The notes below the pieces were generated by a model that saw only the letters and a program-made list of their open reading frames with translations, had not been told where the DNA came from and ran no database searches. Below, piece after piece: positions 9,447 through 18,705 of a stretch of 64,000 nucleotides of DNA. Positions within the stretch are counted from its first letter, which is position 1; each line of letters opens with the position of its first letter. Origin of the DNA: Maribacter spongiicola (GTDB taxonomy: Bacteria; Bacteroidota; Bacteroidia; Flavobacteriales; Flavobacteriaceae); contig NZ_SOAY01000016.1 of assembly GCF_004364165.1 (NCBI RefSeq), forward strand, positions 62,001 through 126,000. The letters are read 5' to 3'. Made by a program: the position numbers and the translations under genes.

Positions 9447-9974
9447 TTATATGACAAAAGTGCGCTTCGCTTTATGTTCGCTCTCGTCATATCGCTTAAC
9501 ACATTCGTGATAAATTTCGATTGCTTTAGCAGCATCACTCCACCCGCCTGTATCCACTTTTTTCTCTTCTAAATCTTTATATACTTGAAAGAAATGTTCG
9601 ATTTCTTTTAATCTATGCGGATTCAAATCACTTATATCATTGTTATTGCTCCAGATTGGATCTGAAACCGGCACACAGATAATTTTCTCATCTGGACCTT
9701 TCTCATCTGTCATGTGAAATACGCCTATAGGCTTTACTTCCATCACCGTCATTGGATATGTAGGTTCTGTTCCCATTACTAAAACGTCTAATGGATCTTT
9801 ATCTAACGCTAAAGTTTCAGGTATGAATCCGTAATCACCAGGATACATCATTGAAGAAAATAACATACGGTCAAAACGAATTTTATGTAAATCAAAATCG
9901 TATTCGTATTTGTTTCTGCTTCCTTTCGGAATCTCTATTAAAACATCAAAGGTTAAGCCTTTTGCTGCTGCCAT
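9447..9974 (-). CDS. ppa: inorganic diphosphatase, family I, soluble
   Basis: A 175-residue cytosolic family I PPase that hydrolyses PPi. The metal-binding signature is in LALDKDPLDVLVMG (about 56-69; canonical D-x-D-P-x-D region), preceded by MMYPGDYGFIPET (about 42-54) and followed by the conserved K/E-rich helix. Length matches bacterial family I enzymes. Having it adjacent to the membrane PPase means the cell can both dissipate and conserve PPi energy; a terminator between them suggests independent control. Confidence 0.96.
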   Translation of the reverse strand: MAAAKGLTFDVLIEIPKGSRNKYEYDFDLHKIRFDRMLFSSMMYPGDYGFIPETLALDKDPLDVLVMGTEPTYPMTVMEVKPIGVFHMTDEKGPDEKIICVPVSDPIWSNNNDISDLNPHRLKEIEHFFQVYKDLEEKKVDTGGWSDAAKAIEIYHECVKRYDESEHKAKRTFVI

Positions 9975-10046
9975 ATTAAAAATTGTTTAATTTATAGTTT
10001 CTTATGAAACGTTACTAAGTTGTTATAATTGTAAAAATTAATCGAA

Positions 10047-12548
10047 TTAAAAGACAAATCCAAACGTACCGGTTACACCGAACTTTCTCGCATCGGGATT
10101 TTCTAAATAATTTCCTCTAAAATTAAAATCTAATCTAAATACCTTAAAGATATTACCGATACCGAAAGAATATTCGTAATATATTTTATCTGATGGAGCT
10201 CTTAATGGCGTATTTATTGTCGCTGGGGCACTTAAGGCAATATTTTCATCAGACAAATCTCCCCAAACTCCGCGAATAGCTACAATTTCTCTTAAATTAT
10301 ATTTTCTTAAGAACGGAATTCTAGAGAAAAACCGACCGTTAAAGTTATGTTGCAAATGTACAGCCGCATAGGTATCTGTCACAAATTCATAAAAATCTAA
10401 ATTTGGGAATGTGCCATAATTAGAGAAAAAGGTTTGATTGCCAGGTACTACACTCAACAGCCCTAAAGGAACCTCACCAAATGTTTTACCAAGCTCAACT
10501 GTACTTAACAATCTACCAAAGCCACCCAATTGCCAAGGCTGACTATATGAAAACTGAAGCTTACTATAGTCAAAATCGCTATCAAGCACTCCCTTTGTTC
10601 CTTTGGTGTAATTTAACAATATAGTACTATATGTATCATTTACATCTCTACGTTCAACACCAAAACCTATGGTTTTCTTACCTGGGGTATACAATACCAA
10701 TGCATTAAAATCAAACTGTCGAATTTCTGATGAAATCCCTGTTGGAGATTCTGGATTTACATAATCTAAACTAAAATCACCGGGCAATGCAGAACTCAAG
10801 GTTCTGAACGTACCACCTACAGATAATTTTAAATTGGTTAGTGGTTCAATTTCAAAATTAAGTGCACTTAAATTAATATTCGTTAATCTATTATTTGCAC
10901 CTACAGTTAATAATGAAGAAGATGCAATACTTCGACCCAAAACGTCATTAGTTGCCGTTAGACTAACACCAAGTTGCTCTATGTCTCTACGGTTACCACC
11001 AGAAACGATTAATCTGCTATTTTTATCTAGCAGCATTTTACCCGCCAAGCCGTGTTTAAATTTATGATCTTTGAATCCGTATGCCGTGTATCCTTCAACT
11101 CGCCAAAGATCATTTTGCCCATAGTATGTTCTTGCCCCAAGTCGCACTCTTGCGCCTTCTGCAGTATTGTAGCCGAAGAAATCATAAACAGATCCTAAAT
11201 CTAAGTTCCATTTATCTACCTCAACATAACCTGAACCTAAAATACTTACAAAATTATAATAGGTTTTAAATTTGGGTACGGTCTTAAGGGTGTCTAGCAA
11301 CTTATAAATACCCTGCTCATCTTTATTTAAACTTTCTAACCTGTTCTGTTCCCAAAAGGCATCGTCTTTAATAATTTGCGTAACATCTAACGGGTTTCTA
11401 TCTTTTTTATAGACCTCTCTAGGTTTAACTTTATTGAACTCGTAATTATCATAAACACTTGTTCGTTTACCATACAATCCTTTTGATTCTTCTTTTTTAT
11501 TAAAGCTGAAATCACTCAACATATAATCGCGTTTCAAAAGAAACACAGAATCATTCATTACTTCAAAATCTTGCTCAATGTAGATATCTTTGACCCAGTT
11601 AATATTGGCACTTTTGGTTACTTGAAGATTAATATTTTTTACCGCAAAGGTGGAATCATTCACCCAAAAATCTCCTTTAAAGGTCAGTTCGTTTTTACGA
11701 CGCGGATAGTATACAATATTATAACACCACTTATTATCTATAAAAGCACTGTCTCGAAGTGCATAATTATACACATCTACTCCGGTTTTTGATAGCGGAC
11801 TCGTAAAACTCTTATCAAAGAACTTCAAATAGTTATTATATACATCGTACTCCTGGTACAAATCTTTTACAAAGGCAATAATAGCTTGATTGTTTTCAAA
11901 ACCTGAGTTTTTGTTACCAAGTACCTCTTCTTTCTCTTCTTTAATTCTATTATCACCGTAAACTTTAGAAAAGGTTTCGTTTAAGAAAATTGGCAAATAG
12001 GTTTTACCCGTAATACGAGAGGTATCTAAATCTTGAAAAACAAATTCCAGTCCTTTAAATATTTTACTTTTAATTAGTGAGCTATCAATGGTATTGAGAT
12101 CGAATTCGACTTTTTCATACTTATCAAACGCATATTGATTAAACTGTCGAACCCCGTTTTGCCTCTTTTTAGCCCATATTTTTCTTAATATATCTATAGC
12201 AGGGTTATTCTTTTTAGATTGTTTACCCGCAATTAAAACCACTTCGTTTAACTGCTCAGCAGCTTCAATAAGTGTAATTTTTAAATCAAAAGAAACTTTA
12301 GAATCTAACCGCAATTCATAATCTGTATACCCTATAAACGATATGATTACAGTGGGGTACTCGTTTTCCGACTCCAGGTAAAACCTACCGTCGTCATTTG
12401 TAATGGTGCCTTCTGTAGAATTCTTAAAAAAGACATTCGCAAAAGATACAGGCTCACCTTGCTCATCGATGACAATACCACCAACCTTGGTCTGACCCTG
12501 GGCTATGAAAAAACATAGACTTAAAAATGTAAAAAATATTACCCTCAT
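10047..12548 (-). CDS. DUF5686 outer-membrane protein with carboxypeptidase-like regulatory domain
   Basis: An outer-membrane protein of about 833 residues. The frame extends upstream to a TTG at 12593, but the ATG at 12548 directly precedes a clean signal peptide (MRVIFFTFLSLCFFIAQGQT) and is preferred. A CarboxypepD_reg-like domain follows (about 20-105, with SFANVFFKNSTEGTITNDDG). The rest matches DUF5686, with a periplasmic part (YAFDKYEKVEFDLN, LPIFLNETFSKVYGD) and a C-terminal beta-barrel ending in GVTGTFGFVF with a terminal aromatic. The family is broadly conserved in Bacteroidota and has no settled function. There is no TonB-dependent plug, so it is not an ordinary receptor. Confidence 0.88.
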   Translation of the reverse strand: MRVIFFTFLSLCFFIAQGQTKVGGIVIDEQGEPVSFANVFFKNSTEGTITNDDGRFYLESENEYPTVIISFIGYTDYELRLDSKVSFDLKITLIEAAEQLNEVVLIAGKQSKKNNPAIDILRKIWAKKRQNGVRQFNQYAFDKYEKVEFDLNTIDSSLIKSKIFKGLEFVFQDLDTSRITGKTYLPIFLNETFSKVYGDNRIKEEKEEVLGNKNSGFENNQAIIAFVKDLYQEYDVYNNYLKFFDKSFTSPLSKTGVDVYNYALRDSAFIDNKWCYNIVYYPRRKNELTFKGDFWVNDSTFAVKNINLQVTKSANINWVKDIYIEQDFEVMNDSVFLLKRDYMLSDFSFNKKEESKGLYGKRTSVYDNYEFNKVKPREVYKKDRNPLDVTQIIKDDAFWEQNRLESLNKDEQGIYKLLDTLKTVPKFKTYYNFVSILGSGYVEVDKWNLDLGSVYDFFGYNTAEGARVRLGARTYYGQNDLWRVEGYTAYGFKDHKFKHGLAGKMLLDKNSRLIVSGGNRRDIEQLGVSLTATNDVLGRSIASSSLLTVGANNRLTNINLSALNFEIEPLTNLKLSVGGTFRTLSSALPGDFSLDYVNPESPTGISSEIRQFDFNALVLYTPGKKTIGFGVERRDVNDTYSTILLNYTKGTKGVLDSDFDYSKLQFSYSQPWQLGGFGRLLSTVELGKTFGEVPLGLLSVVPGNQTFFSNYGTFPNLDFYEFVTDTYAAVHLQHNFNGRFFSRIPFLRKYNLREIVAIRGVWGDLSDENIALSAPATINTPLRAPSDKIYYEYSFGIGNIFKVFRLDFNFRGNYLENPDARKFGVTGTFGFVF

Positions 12549-12593
12549 TAAAATTAGTCGTTCAAGATATTTTTTTCGCAAATAGCATACCAA

Positions 12594-12628
12594 TAAAAAA
12601 AGCTTCTCCAGACTTGGTCGGAGAAGCT
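12594..12628 (-). terminator. rho-independent terminator after pdhB
   Basis: A perfect 9-bp stem (AGCTTCTCC / GGAGAAGCT) with a 10-nt loop; seven A residues on the low-coordinate side form the U-tract for the minus-strand pdhB transcript. Confidence 0.92.
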
Positions 12629-12653
12629 AAAGTACTTTACAAAAGTATATCTT

Positions 12654-13631
12654 TTATTTGTATAAAACTCTTTTAACAGCTTCAACAACATCTTTATAAT
12701 TTGGCAACCACTCTTCTAACAGTACAGGAGAATAAGGTGCCGGTGTATCTGCAGTGTTAATTTTAACAATAGGCGCATCTAAATAATCGAATGCATGTGC
12801 CTGTACATGATAGGTAATTTCTGTTGCAACGTTACCAAATGGCCACGCTTCTTCTAAAATAACCAAACGGTTTGTCTTCTTAACAGATTTCAAGACAGCC
12901 TCGTAATCCAAAGGCTTAACTGTACGTAAATCAATAATTTCACAGCTAATTCCTTCTTTCTCTAATTCATCGGCAGCTTTATCTGCTTCTTTAATAATCT
13001 TACCAAATGAAACTATTGTTACATCTTTACCTTCTCTACGAATATCTGCAACACCTAATGGAATAGTGTAATCACCTTCTGGCACTTCACCTTTATCACC
13101 ATACATTTGTTCAGACTCCATAAATATTACAGGGTCATTATCTCGAATTGCAGCTTTTAACAATCCTTTGGCGTCTGCCGGGTTAGATGGCACAACAACT
13201 TTTAATCCCGGACAATTAGCGTACCAACTCTCAAAAGCCTGTGAATGTGTTGCCGCCAATTGACCTGCAGAAGCTGTAGGACCTCTAAATACTATAGGAC
13301 AAGGAAATTGCCCACCGGACATTTGTCTGATCTTTGCTGCATTGTTTATAATTTGATCGATACCTACCAACGCAAAGTTGAAGGTCATGAATTCTATAAT
13401 AGGTCTATTACCCGTCATAGTAGAACCAACTCCTATACCAGCAAAACCAAGTTCGGAAATTGGAGTATCAATAACCCTTTTAGGACCAAATTCGTCCAAC
13501 ATACCTTTGGAAGCTTTATAAGCGCCATTGTACTCAGCTACCTCTTCACCCATTAAATAGATAGATTCATCCCTCCTCATTTCTTCGGACATGGCCTCGG
13601 CTATTGCTTGCCTAAATTGTAGTGTTTTCAT
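12654..13631 (-). CDS. pdhB: pyruvate dehydrogenase E1 component, beta subunit
   Basis: A 325-residue transketolase-like E1-beta that pairs with E1-alpha (35005-36003) to decarboxylate pyruvate using thiamine diphosphate. Signatures are MGEEVAEYNGAYKASKGM (about 27-44; the conserved Glu contacts ThDP), RVIDTPISELGFAGIGVG (about 52-69) and FRGPTASAGQLAATHSQ (about 114-130). The C-terminal transketolase domain has VVSNP..-type and LRTVKPLD motifs. A branched-chain 2-oxoacid E1-beta is possible, but the similarity pattern and pdhA/pdhC in the window favour PDH. It is a single-gene transcript, about 20 kb from its partner genes. A -7-like TAnnTTTG element on the minus strand lies at 13673-13680. 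Confidence 0.93.
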   Translation of the reverse strand: MKTLQFRQAIAEAMSEEMRRDESIYLMGEEVAEYNGAYKASKGMLDEFGPKRVIDTPISELGFAGIGVGSTMTGNRPIIEFMTFNFALVGIDQIINNAAKIRQMSGGQFPCPIVFRGPTASAGQLAATHSQAFESWYANCPGLKVVVPSNPADAKGLLKAAIRDNDPVIFMESEQMYGDKGEVPEGDYTIPLGVADIRREGKDVTIVSFGKIIKEADKAADELEKEGISCEIIDLRTVKPLDYEAVLKSVKKTNRLVILEEAWPFGNVATEITYHVQAHAFDYLDAPIVKINTADTPAPYSPVLLEEWLPNYKDVVEAVKRVLYK

Positions 13632-13729
13632 GTATGGTAAATATTATTCTTTGTTATATGCTAGAAAGCAAGCAAAAATAGGAAATATAATATCAAAAAA
13701 TAGAATGCCATATTTAAAAAAAGTTATAA

Positions 13730-13755
13730 AATTTACTATGCATGCATAGTAAATT
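13730..13755. promoter_or_regulatory. perfect 26-bp palindrome, candidate operator of etfBA
   Basis: The sequence reads identically on both strands over 26 bp (half-site AATTTACTATGCA). It lies 49 bp before the etfB ATG, directly upstream of a -7-like element TATCTTCG at 13770-13777, so it would cover the -33 region. A perfect palindrome of this length without a loop suits a homodimeric repressor such as TetR family better than an RNA hairpin. The regulator is not identified in the window. Confidence 0.7.
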
Positions 13756-13804
13756 AGGATTTAAATAGCTATCTTCGTCACCATTGATATAAAGTTTTTT
13801 AAAC

Positions 13805-14545
13805 ATGAAGATATTAGTTTGCATAAGTAATGTTCCAGACACAACGTCTAAGATAAATTTCACAGATGGCGATACAAAATTCGACACTAACGGTGTACAG
13901 TTTGTAATTAATCCGAATGATGAATTTGGATTGACCAGAGCTATGTGGTTTAAAGAAAAACAAGGTGCTACAGTACATATAGCTACTGTTGGCGACCCAA
14001 CCGTTGAACCGACAATGCGTAAGGCTCTTGCCATTGGCGCAGATGAAGCTTTCAGAGTAAACGCGGAACCTACCGACGGATTTTTTGTTGCACAACAACT
14101 TGCAGAAGTTGTTAAGAACGGTGGTTACGATTTAGTTATTGGCGGTAGAGAATCTATTGATTATAATGGTGGTATGGTACCAGGTATTTTAGCTACTTTA
14201 ACGAATATGAATTTCATCAACTCTTGTATCAACCTTGAAATTGATGGCAATAATGTTACAGCTGTTAGAGAAATCGATGGCGGGAAAGAAAAATTAAGCA
14301 GCTCATTACCTTTGGTAGTAGGCGGCCAAAAAGGTCTTGTTGAGGAAAGTGATCTTCGTATACCCAACATGCGAGGTATTATGATGGCAAGAAAGAAAAC
14401 ACTTTCTGTTCTTGAACCTGTTGATGGGCTTAAAGCAACTGAAGATAAAAAGTTCGACAAACCTGCTGCAAAAGGTCAAGTTAAGCTTGCCGATAGTGTA
14501 GATCAATTAATTGACCTACTACATAACGAAGCAAAAGTCATTTAA
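13805..14545 (+). CDS. etfB: electron transfer flavoprotein, beta subunit
   Basis: A 246-residue EtfB that forms a heterodimer with EtfA and carries electrons from acyl-CoA dehydrogenases to the quinone pool. N-terminal MKILVCISNVPDTTSKINF is typical, as are NPNDEFGLTRAMW (about 37-49), the AMP-site region GADEAFRV and DLVIGGRESIDYNGGMVPG (about 107-125), and the recognition-loop segment LRIPNMRGIMMARKK (about 178-192). It is followed by etfA after 37 bp. The palindrome at 13730-13755 probably controls the pair. The acyl-CoA dehydrogenase at 58585-59724 is a plausible electron donor. Confidence 0.96.
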   Translation: MKILVCISNVPDTTSKINFTDGDTKFDTNGVQFVINPNDEFGLTRAMWFKEKQGATVHIATVGDPTVEPTMRKALAIGADEAFRVNAEPTDGFFVAQQLAEVVKNGGYDLVIGGRESIDYNGGMVPGILATLTNMNFINSCINLEIDGNNVTAVREIDGGKEKLSSSLPLVVGGQKGLVEESDLRIPNMRGIMMARKKTLSVLEPVDGLKATEDKKFDKPAAKGQVKLADSVDQLIDLLHNEAKVI

Positions 14546-14582
14546 TAACCTATGTATTAGGTAACCATTAAAAATAAAAAAG

Positions 14583-15551
14583 ATGTCAGTTTTAGTATAT
14601 ACAGAATCAGAAAAAGGGAAATTTAAAAAGAATGCGTTCGAGGTTGCCTCATATGCCTTTGCAGTTGCCAAAATGATGGGTACAACTGTTACAGCAATCG
14701 CTTTCAATACTACCGAGGGCGAATCTCTTGGCGAATATGGAGTTTCAAAAGTAATGAACGTTAAAGATGGCTCGTTAGAAACTTTTAACGCTGGTGCGTT
14801 CTCAGCATCTATAGCTGAAGCAGTTAAAAGTACAGAAGCAAAGGTTGTTATTTTGAGTTCAAGCACAGATACAAAGTACTTAGCGCCTTTATTAGCCGCC
14901 AAACTATCTGCTGGTTACGCACCAAATGTAGTTCAGGCTCCAGATAGCACTTCTCCATTTACGGTTAAAAGAACTGCTTTCAGTAATAAAGGTTTTGCAC
15001 ACACTCAAATAGATACAGATATTAAAATAGTAGGTGTATCTAATAATGCTTTTGGTGCTCAGGAAAACAAAACAGCTATTTCTATTGAAGAAATTAGTGG
15101 TGCTACAGATGCTGCTACAAATGACACTAAATCTGTTGAAATAGATAAAGTTGTAGGTAAAGCCACTATAGCAGATGCTGATGTTGTTGTTTCTGCAGGT
15201 AGAGGAATGAAAGGACCAGAAAACTGGGGAATGATAGAAGAACTTGCAGATGTCTTAGGTGCTGCAACAGCTTGTTCAAAACCAGTATCTGATCTTGGCT
15301 GGAGGCCTCACGGCGAGCATGTTGGACAAACAGGAAAGCCAGTAGCGAGTAATCTTTACATTGCTATCGGTATTTCTGGAGCGATTCAACATTTAGCTGG
15401 GGTAAGCGCTTCTAAAACAAAAGTTGTTATCAATAACGACCCTGAAGCACCTTTCTTTAAAGCTGCTGATTACGGTATTGTTGGAGACGCCTTTGAAGTA
15501 GTTCCACAATTGATTGAAAAATTAAAGGATTTTAAAGCACAAAACGGGTAA
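14583..15551 (+). CDS. etfA: electron transfer flavoprotein, alpha subunit
   Basis: A 322-residue EtfA. The N-terminal domain I pairs with EtfB. The C-terminal FAD domain carries VVSAGRGMKGPENWGMIEEL (about 201-220), SDLGWRPHGEHVGQTGKPV (about 235-253), the signature YIAIGISGAIQHLAGVSAS (about 257-275) and the closing NNDPEAPFFKAADYGIVGD (about 281-299), which all contact FAD in known structures. It is the second gene of the etfBA operon and is followed by a strong hairpin terminator. Alpha and beta follow the usual beta-alpha gene order. Confidence 0.97.
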   Translation: MSVLVYTESEKGKFKKNAFEVASYAFAVAKMMGTTVTAIAFNTTEGESLGEYGVSKVMNVKDGSLETFNAGAFSASIAEAVKSTEAKVVILSSSTDTKYLAPLLAAKLSAGYAPNVVQAPDSTSPFTVKRTAFSNKGFAHTQIDTDIKIVGVSNNAFGAQENKTAISIEEISGATDAATNDTKSVEIDKVVGKATIADADVVVSAGRGMKGPENWGMIEELADVLGAATACSKPVSDLGWRPHGEHVGQTGKPVASNLYIAIGISGAIQHLAGVSASKTKVVINNDPEAPFFKAADYGIVGDAFEVVPQLIEKLKDFKAQNG

Positions 15552-15576
15552 TTTTTTGTTATTTTGTGCCCCTTAA

Positions 15577-15626
15577 AGGGCTGTTCGTATAGTTGGAGCC
15601 CCAAGTATTCGAACAGCCTTTTTTAG
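15577..15626 (+). terminator. rho-independent terminator after etfA
   Basis: Outer stem GGCTGTTCG / CGAACAGCC (15579-15587 and 15610-15618) encloses an inner GTTGG/CCAAG-type stem and is followed by a T-tract. It ends 10 bp before the next gene, so the following gene's promoter, if separate, must overlap it or lie inside etfA. Confidence 0.85.
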
Positions 15627-15636
15627 TTGAAAATCT

Positions 15637-16266
15637 ATGAGTCTAGTACGATTAAAAATAAAAGGTATCTCTTACAGCCAAACTCAGAACGGAGCTTATG
15701 CTCTTATTTTGAATGAAGTTGAAGGCGATAGAAAATTACCTATAGTAATTGGCGCTTTTGAAGCTCAATCCATAGCAATTGCTTTGGAGAAAGAGATAAA
15801 GCCCCCAAGACCGCTTACACACGACCTTTTTAAAAACTTCTCTGATAGGTTTGATATCGTGATCAAACAGGTTATTATACACAAATTAGTCGATGGCGTA
15901 TTTTACTCGAGCATTATTTGTGAAAGAGATGGTATCGAAGAAATCATAGATGCCAGAACCAGTGATGCTATTGCCTTAGCACTGCGTTTCAACGCTCCTA
16001 TTTTTACCTATAAGACCATATTGGACAAAGCGGGTATTTTCTTGAAATTTTCCTCTAAAGAGAAAGATAAAAAAGACAACGATGACAGCATAATGGTCGA
16101 TGAAATTTTGCAAGAAGGTGAAACTATAGAAATAGAATCTGGTGCTAGCGATGGCTATACAGAACTTACTATAGATGAACTTGAAGCAGAATTAAAAAAG
16201 GCAGTCACTAACGAAGACTACGAAAAGGCGGCAAAACTGAGAGATGAAATCTCTAAACGCAACTAA
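15637..16266 (+). CDS. bifunctional nuclease (DUF151) with C-terminal UVR motif
   Basis: A 209-residue protein. Residues 1-135 match the bifunctional nuclease / DUF151 domain (VIGAFEAQSIAIALE about 32-46, PRPLTHDLF about 53-61, DARTSDAIALALR about 106-118). A short acidic linker leads to a C-terminal UVR motif (about 173-208: LTIDELEAELKKAVTNEDYE then EKAAKLRDEI), the helix-hairpin by which UvrB, UvrC and other proteins bind partners. The fusion is known in Bacteroidota. The cellular role is not settled; RNase/DNase activity is described for plant and archaeal relatives. It runs into nupC with 17 bp between them. Confidence 0.88.
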   Translation: MSLVRLKIKGISYSQTQNGAYALILNEVEGDRKLPIVIGAFEAQSIAIALEKEIKPPRPLTHDLFKNFSDRFDIVIKQVIIHKLVDGVFYSSIICERDGIEEIIDARTSDAIALALRFNAPIFTYKTILDKAGIFLKFSSKEKDKKDNDDSIMVDEILQEGETIEIESGASDGYTELTIDELEAELKKAVTNEDYEKAAKLRDEISKRN

Positions 16267-16283
16267 ACATTAAATAATAGTTT

Positions 16284-17744
16284 ATGAAAAAGGGCAAATG
16301 GTTGCTATTTTTTGCACTAATTCTTACCACAATTACTTTTGCTCAAGACGTAGACGTAACTCAAACCATACAAAGTACCACTGACACTACCCTGGCTGAG
16401 AATGTAGCAACTGCAAGTGTTATGGGCATGGAACCTAATGAAGGCTTTTCATTTAATAGTCTTGGTAGAGGTATTCTGGGCATGGCCGTGTTATTACTGT
16501 TGGCATTTTTATTCAGTTCTAATAGAAGAGCTATCAATTGGAAAACTGTTGGAATTGGTCTAGCACTTCAATTGGTTATTGCTATTGGTGTACTTAAAAT
16601 ACCTTTCGTACAATTGGTTTTTGAACAAATAGGAAGAATTTTTGTCAGTATACTAGAATTTACACGCGCAGGCAGTAAATTTCTTTTTGAAGGTTTGGTA
16701 GTGGATACAGGTACTTTCGGATACATTTTTGCTTTTCAAGTGCTACCGACCATTATATTTTTTTCTGCTCTAACATCTCTTTTATTTTACTTAGGATTGA
16801 TACAAAAAGTAGTAAAATGGCTTGCATGGGCACTTTCCAAAACGTTGGGTATTTCTGGACCAGAAAGTCTTTCGGTAGCCGGAAACATTTTTCTTGGACA
16901 AACTGAAGCTCCTTTATTGATAAAAGCATATCTAGAAAAAATGACCAAGTCAGAGATTCTATTGGTCATGATTGGTGGTATGGCAACCGTTGCCGGTGCA
17001 GTTCTAGCTGCTTATATTGGTTTTTTAGGTGGCGAAGATGAATTGTTACAATTAGTATTTGCAAAGCATTTATTAGCAGCTTCTGTTATGGCAGCTCCTG
17101 GAGCCATAGTAATATCAAAAATACTATACCCACAGACAGAAGAAGTAAATAGTGATGTCCACGTTTCTTCTGAAAAAATCGGTGCCAATGTACTTGATGC
17201 AATTGCAAACGGAACTACCGAAGGTTTAAAACTTGCAGTAAATGTAGGTGCTATGCTTTTAGTTTTTGTAGCGATTATTGCCATGGTAAATGGTATTCTA
17301 GAATGGACCGGAGATTTTACGCACCTAAATAGTTGGATAGCTGAAAATACCTCGTATTCTAAATTTTCTCTTGAGGCAATTTTAGGTACCATATTCGCTC
17401 CTTTAATGTGGCTTATTGGTGTAGCAAACGAAGACATTATGTTAATGGGGCAATTGTTAGGTATTAAATTGGTTGCAAGTGAATTTGTAGGTTATATACA
17501 ATTGGCAGAGTTAAAAGACATTGCCACAATGCCACATTTAAAGTTCAATAAGTCTGTAATTATGGCTACCTATATGTTATGCGGTTTTGCAAATTTTGCT
17601 TCTATCGGTATTCAAATTGGCGGTATTGGATCACTAGCACCAGGACAAAGAAAGACTTTATCCGAATTTGGAATGAAAGCAGTTTTAGGTGGTTCATTAG
17701 CATCATTACTTTCTGCAACTATTGCGGGTATGATTTTAGGGTAA
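16284..17744 (+). CDS. concentrative nucleoside transporter (CNT/NupC family)
   Basis: A 486-residue inner-membrane carrier that imports nucleosides with H+ or Na+. The CNT core contains GISGPESLSVAGNIFLGQTE (about 190-209), where the GQTE motif binds nucleoside, and the second conserved repeat ANEDIMLMGQLLG (about 381-393) and SIGIQIGGIGSLAP (about 441-454). Unusually, the core is preceded by a predicted cleavable signal peptide (residues 1-20, ending TFAQ) and about 35 polar residues before the first transmembrane helix at about 61-80. Bacteroidota members often have this extension; E. coli NupC does not. thyA follows 133 bp downstream. Confidence 0.92.
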   Translation: MKKGKWLLFFALILTTITFAQDVDVTQTIQSTTDTTLAENVATASVMGMEPNEGFSFNSLGRGILGMAVLLLLAFLFSSNRRAINWKTVGIGLALQLVIAIGVLKIPFVQLVFEQIGRIFVSILEFTRAGSKFLFEGLVVDTGTFGYIFAFQVLPTIIFFSALTSLLFYLGLIQKVVKWLAWALSKTLGISGPESLSVAGNIFLGQTEAPLLIKAYLEKMTKSEILLVMIGGMATVAGAVLAAYIGFLGGEDELLQLVFAKHLLAASVMAAPGAIVISKILYPQTEEVNSDVHVSSEKIGANVLDAIANGTTEGLKLAVNVGAMLLVFVAIIAMVNGILEWTGDFTHLNSWIAENTSYSKFSLEAILGTIFAPLMWLIGVANEDIMLMGQLLGIKLVASEFVGYIQLAELKDIATMPHLKFNKSVIMATYMLCGFANFASIGIQIGGIGSLAPGQRKTLSEFGMKAVLGGSLASLLSATIAGMILG

Positions 17745-17877
17745 TAATATTTCCAACTTTAATTTAGTTAATAAGATCTTCATAACCCATACTTTAAATC
17801 CCACTCAAAAATTCATCTAAATAGTATTTTTGTAATACGCTGATGAATCAATTTGGCGTATACATAATTCTATTGCT

Positions 17878-18702
17878 ATGAAACAATACCACGACCTTTT
17901 AAAACATGTTCTTAATGAAGGAAACCAAAAAGGTGACCGCACAGGAACAGGAACTAAAAGTGTTTTTGGGTATCAGATGCGTTTTGACCTCAGCGAAGGT
18001 TTCCCTATGGTCACTACTAAAAAACTGCATTTAAAATCTATCGTATATGAGTTACTTTGGTTTCTGAAAGGTGACACCAATATTAAGTATTTACAAGAAA
18101 ACGGTGTTCGTATTTGGAACGAATGGGCAGATGAAAACGGAGATCTAGGTCCGGTTTATGGTCATCAATGGCGAAATTGGAACGATGATGAAATCGATCA
18201 GATTAAAGAAATAGTTCATTCTTTAAAAACCAATCCTAATAGCCGAAGAATGTTAGTGTCTGCCTGGAACCCTAGTGTATTGCCAGATACTTCTAAATCA
18301 TTTTCTGAAAATGTGTCTAATGGTAAAGCTGCTTTACCTCCTTGCCATGCATTCTTTCAATTTTATGTTGCAGACGGCAAATTATCTTGCCAATTATACC
18401 AACGTAGTGCAGATATTTTCTTAGGTGTACCGTTCAATATTGCATCTTACGCATTGTTTACCATGATGATGGCTCAGGTATGCGGCTATGAAGCTGGCGA
18501 TTTTATTCATACTTTCGGAGATGCCCATATCTATAACAATCATATGGAGCAGGTTGAACTGCAACTAAGTAGAGAACCTAGAGAATTGCCTAAAATGAAA
18601 ATGAATCCTGAAGTGAAAGATATTTTTGATTTCAAGTTCGAAGATTTTGAATTGGTAGATTATAATCCGCATCCTCATATAAAAGGGAAAGTAGCTATTT
18701 AA
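17878..18702 (+). CDS. thyA: thymidylate synthase
   Basis: A 274-residue classical ThyA that methylates dUMP to dTMP with methylenetetrahydrofolate. The catalytic Cys lies in [13 protein letters not shown] (about 157-169). The signatures [11 protein letters not shown] (about 21-31), YGHQWRNW (about 93-100), [18 protein letters not shown] (about 181-198) and the C-terminal [10 protein letters not shown] are complete. It uses folate supplied by pabBC and folC and recycled by folA (23801-24316). A TATTTTTG -7-like element lies at 17825-17832 with no clear TTG upstream. Only 3 bp separate it from the next gene. Confidence 0.98.
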   Translation: MKQYHDLLKHVLNEGNQKGDRTGTGTKSVFGYQMRFDLSEGFPMVTTKKLHLKSIVYELLWFLKGDTNIKYLQENGVRIWNEWADENGDLGPVYGHQWRNWNDDEIDQIKEIVHSLKTNPNSRRMLVSAWNPSVLPDTSKSFSENVSNGKAALPPCHAFFQFYVADGKLSCQLYQRSADIFLGVPFNIASYALFTMMMAQVCGYEAGDFIHTFGDAHIYNNHMEQVELQLSREPRELPKMKMNPEVKDIFDFKFEDFELVDYNPHPHIKGKVAI

Positions 18703-18705
18703 ACT

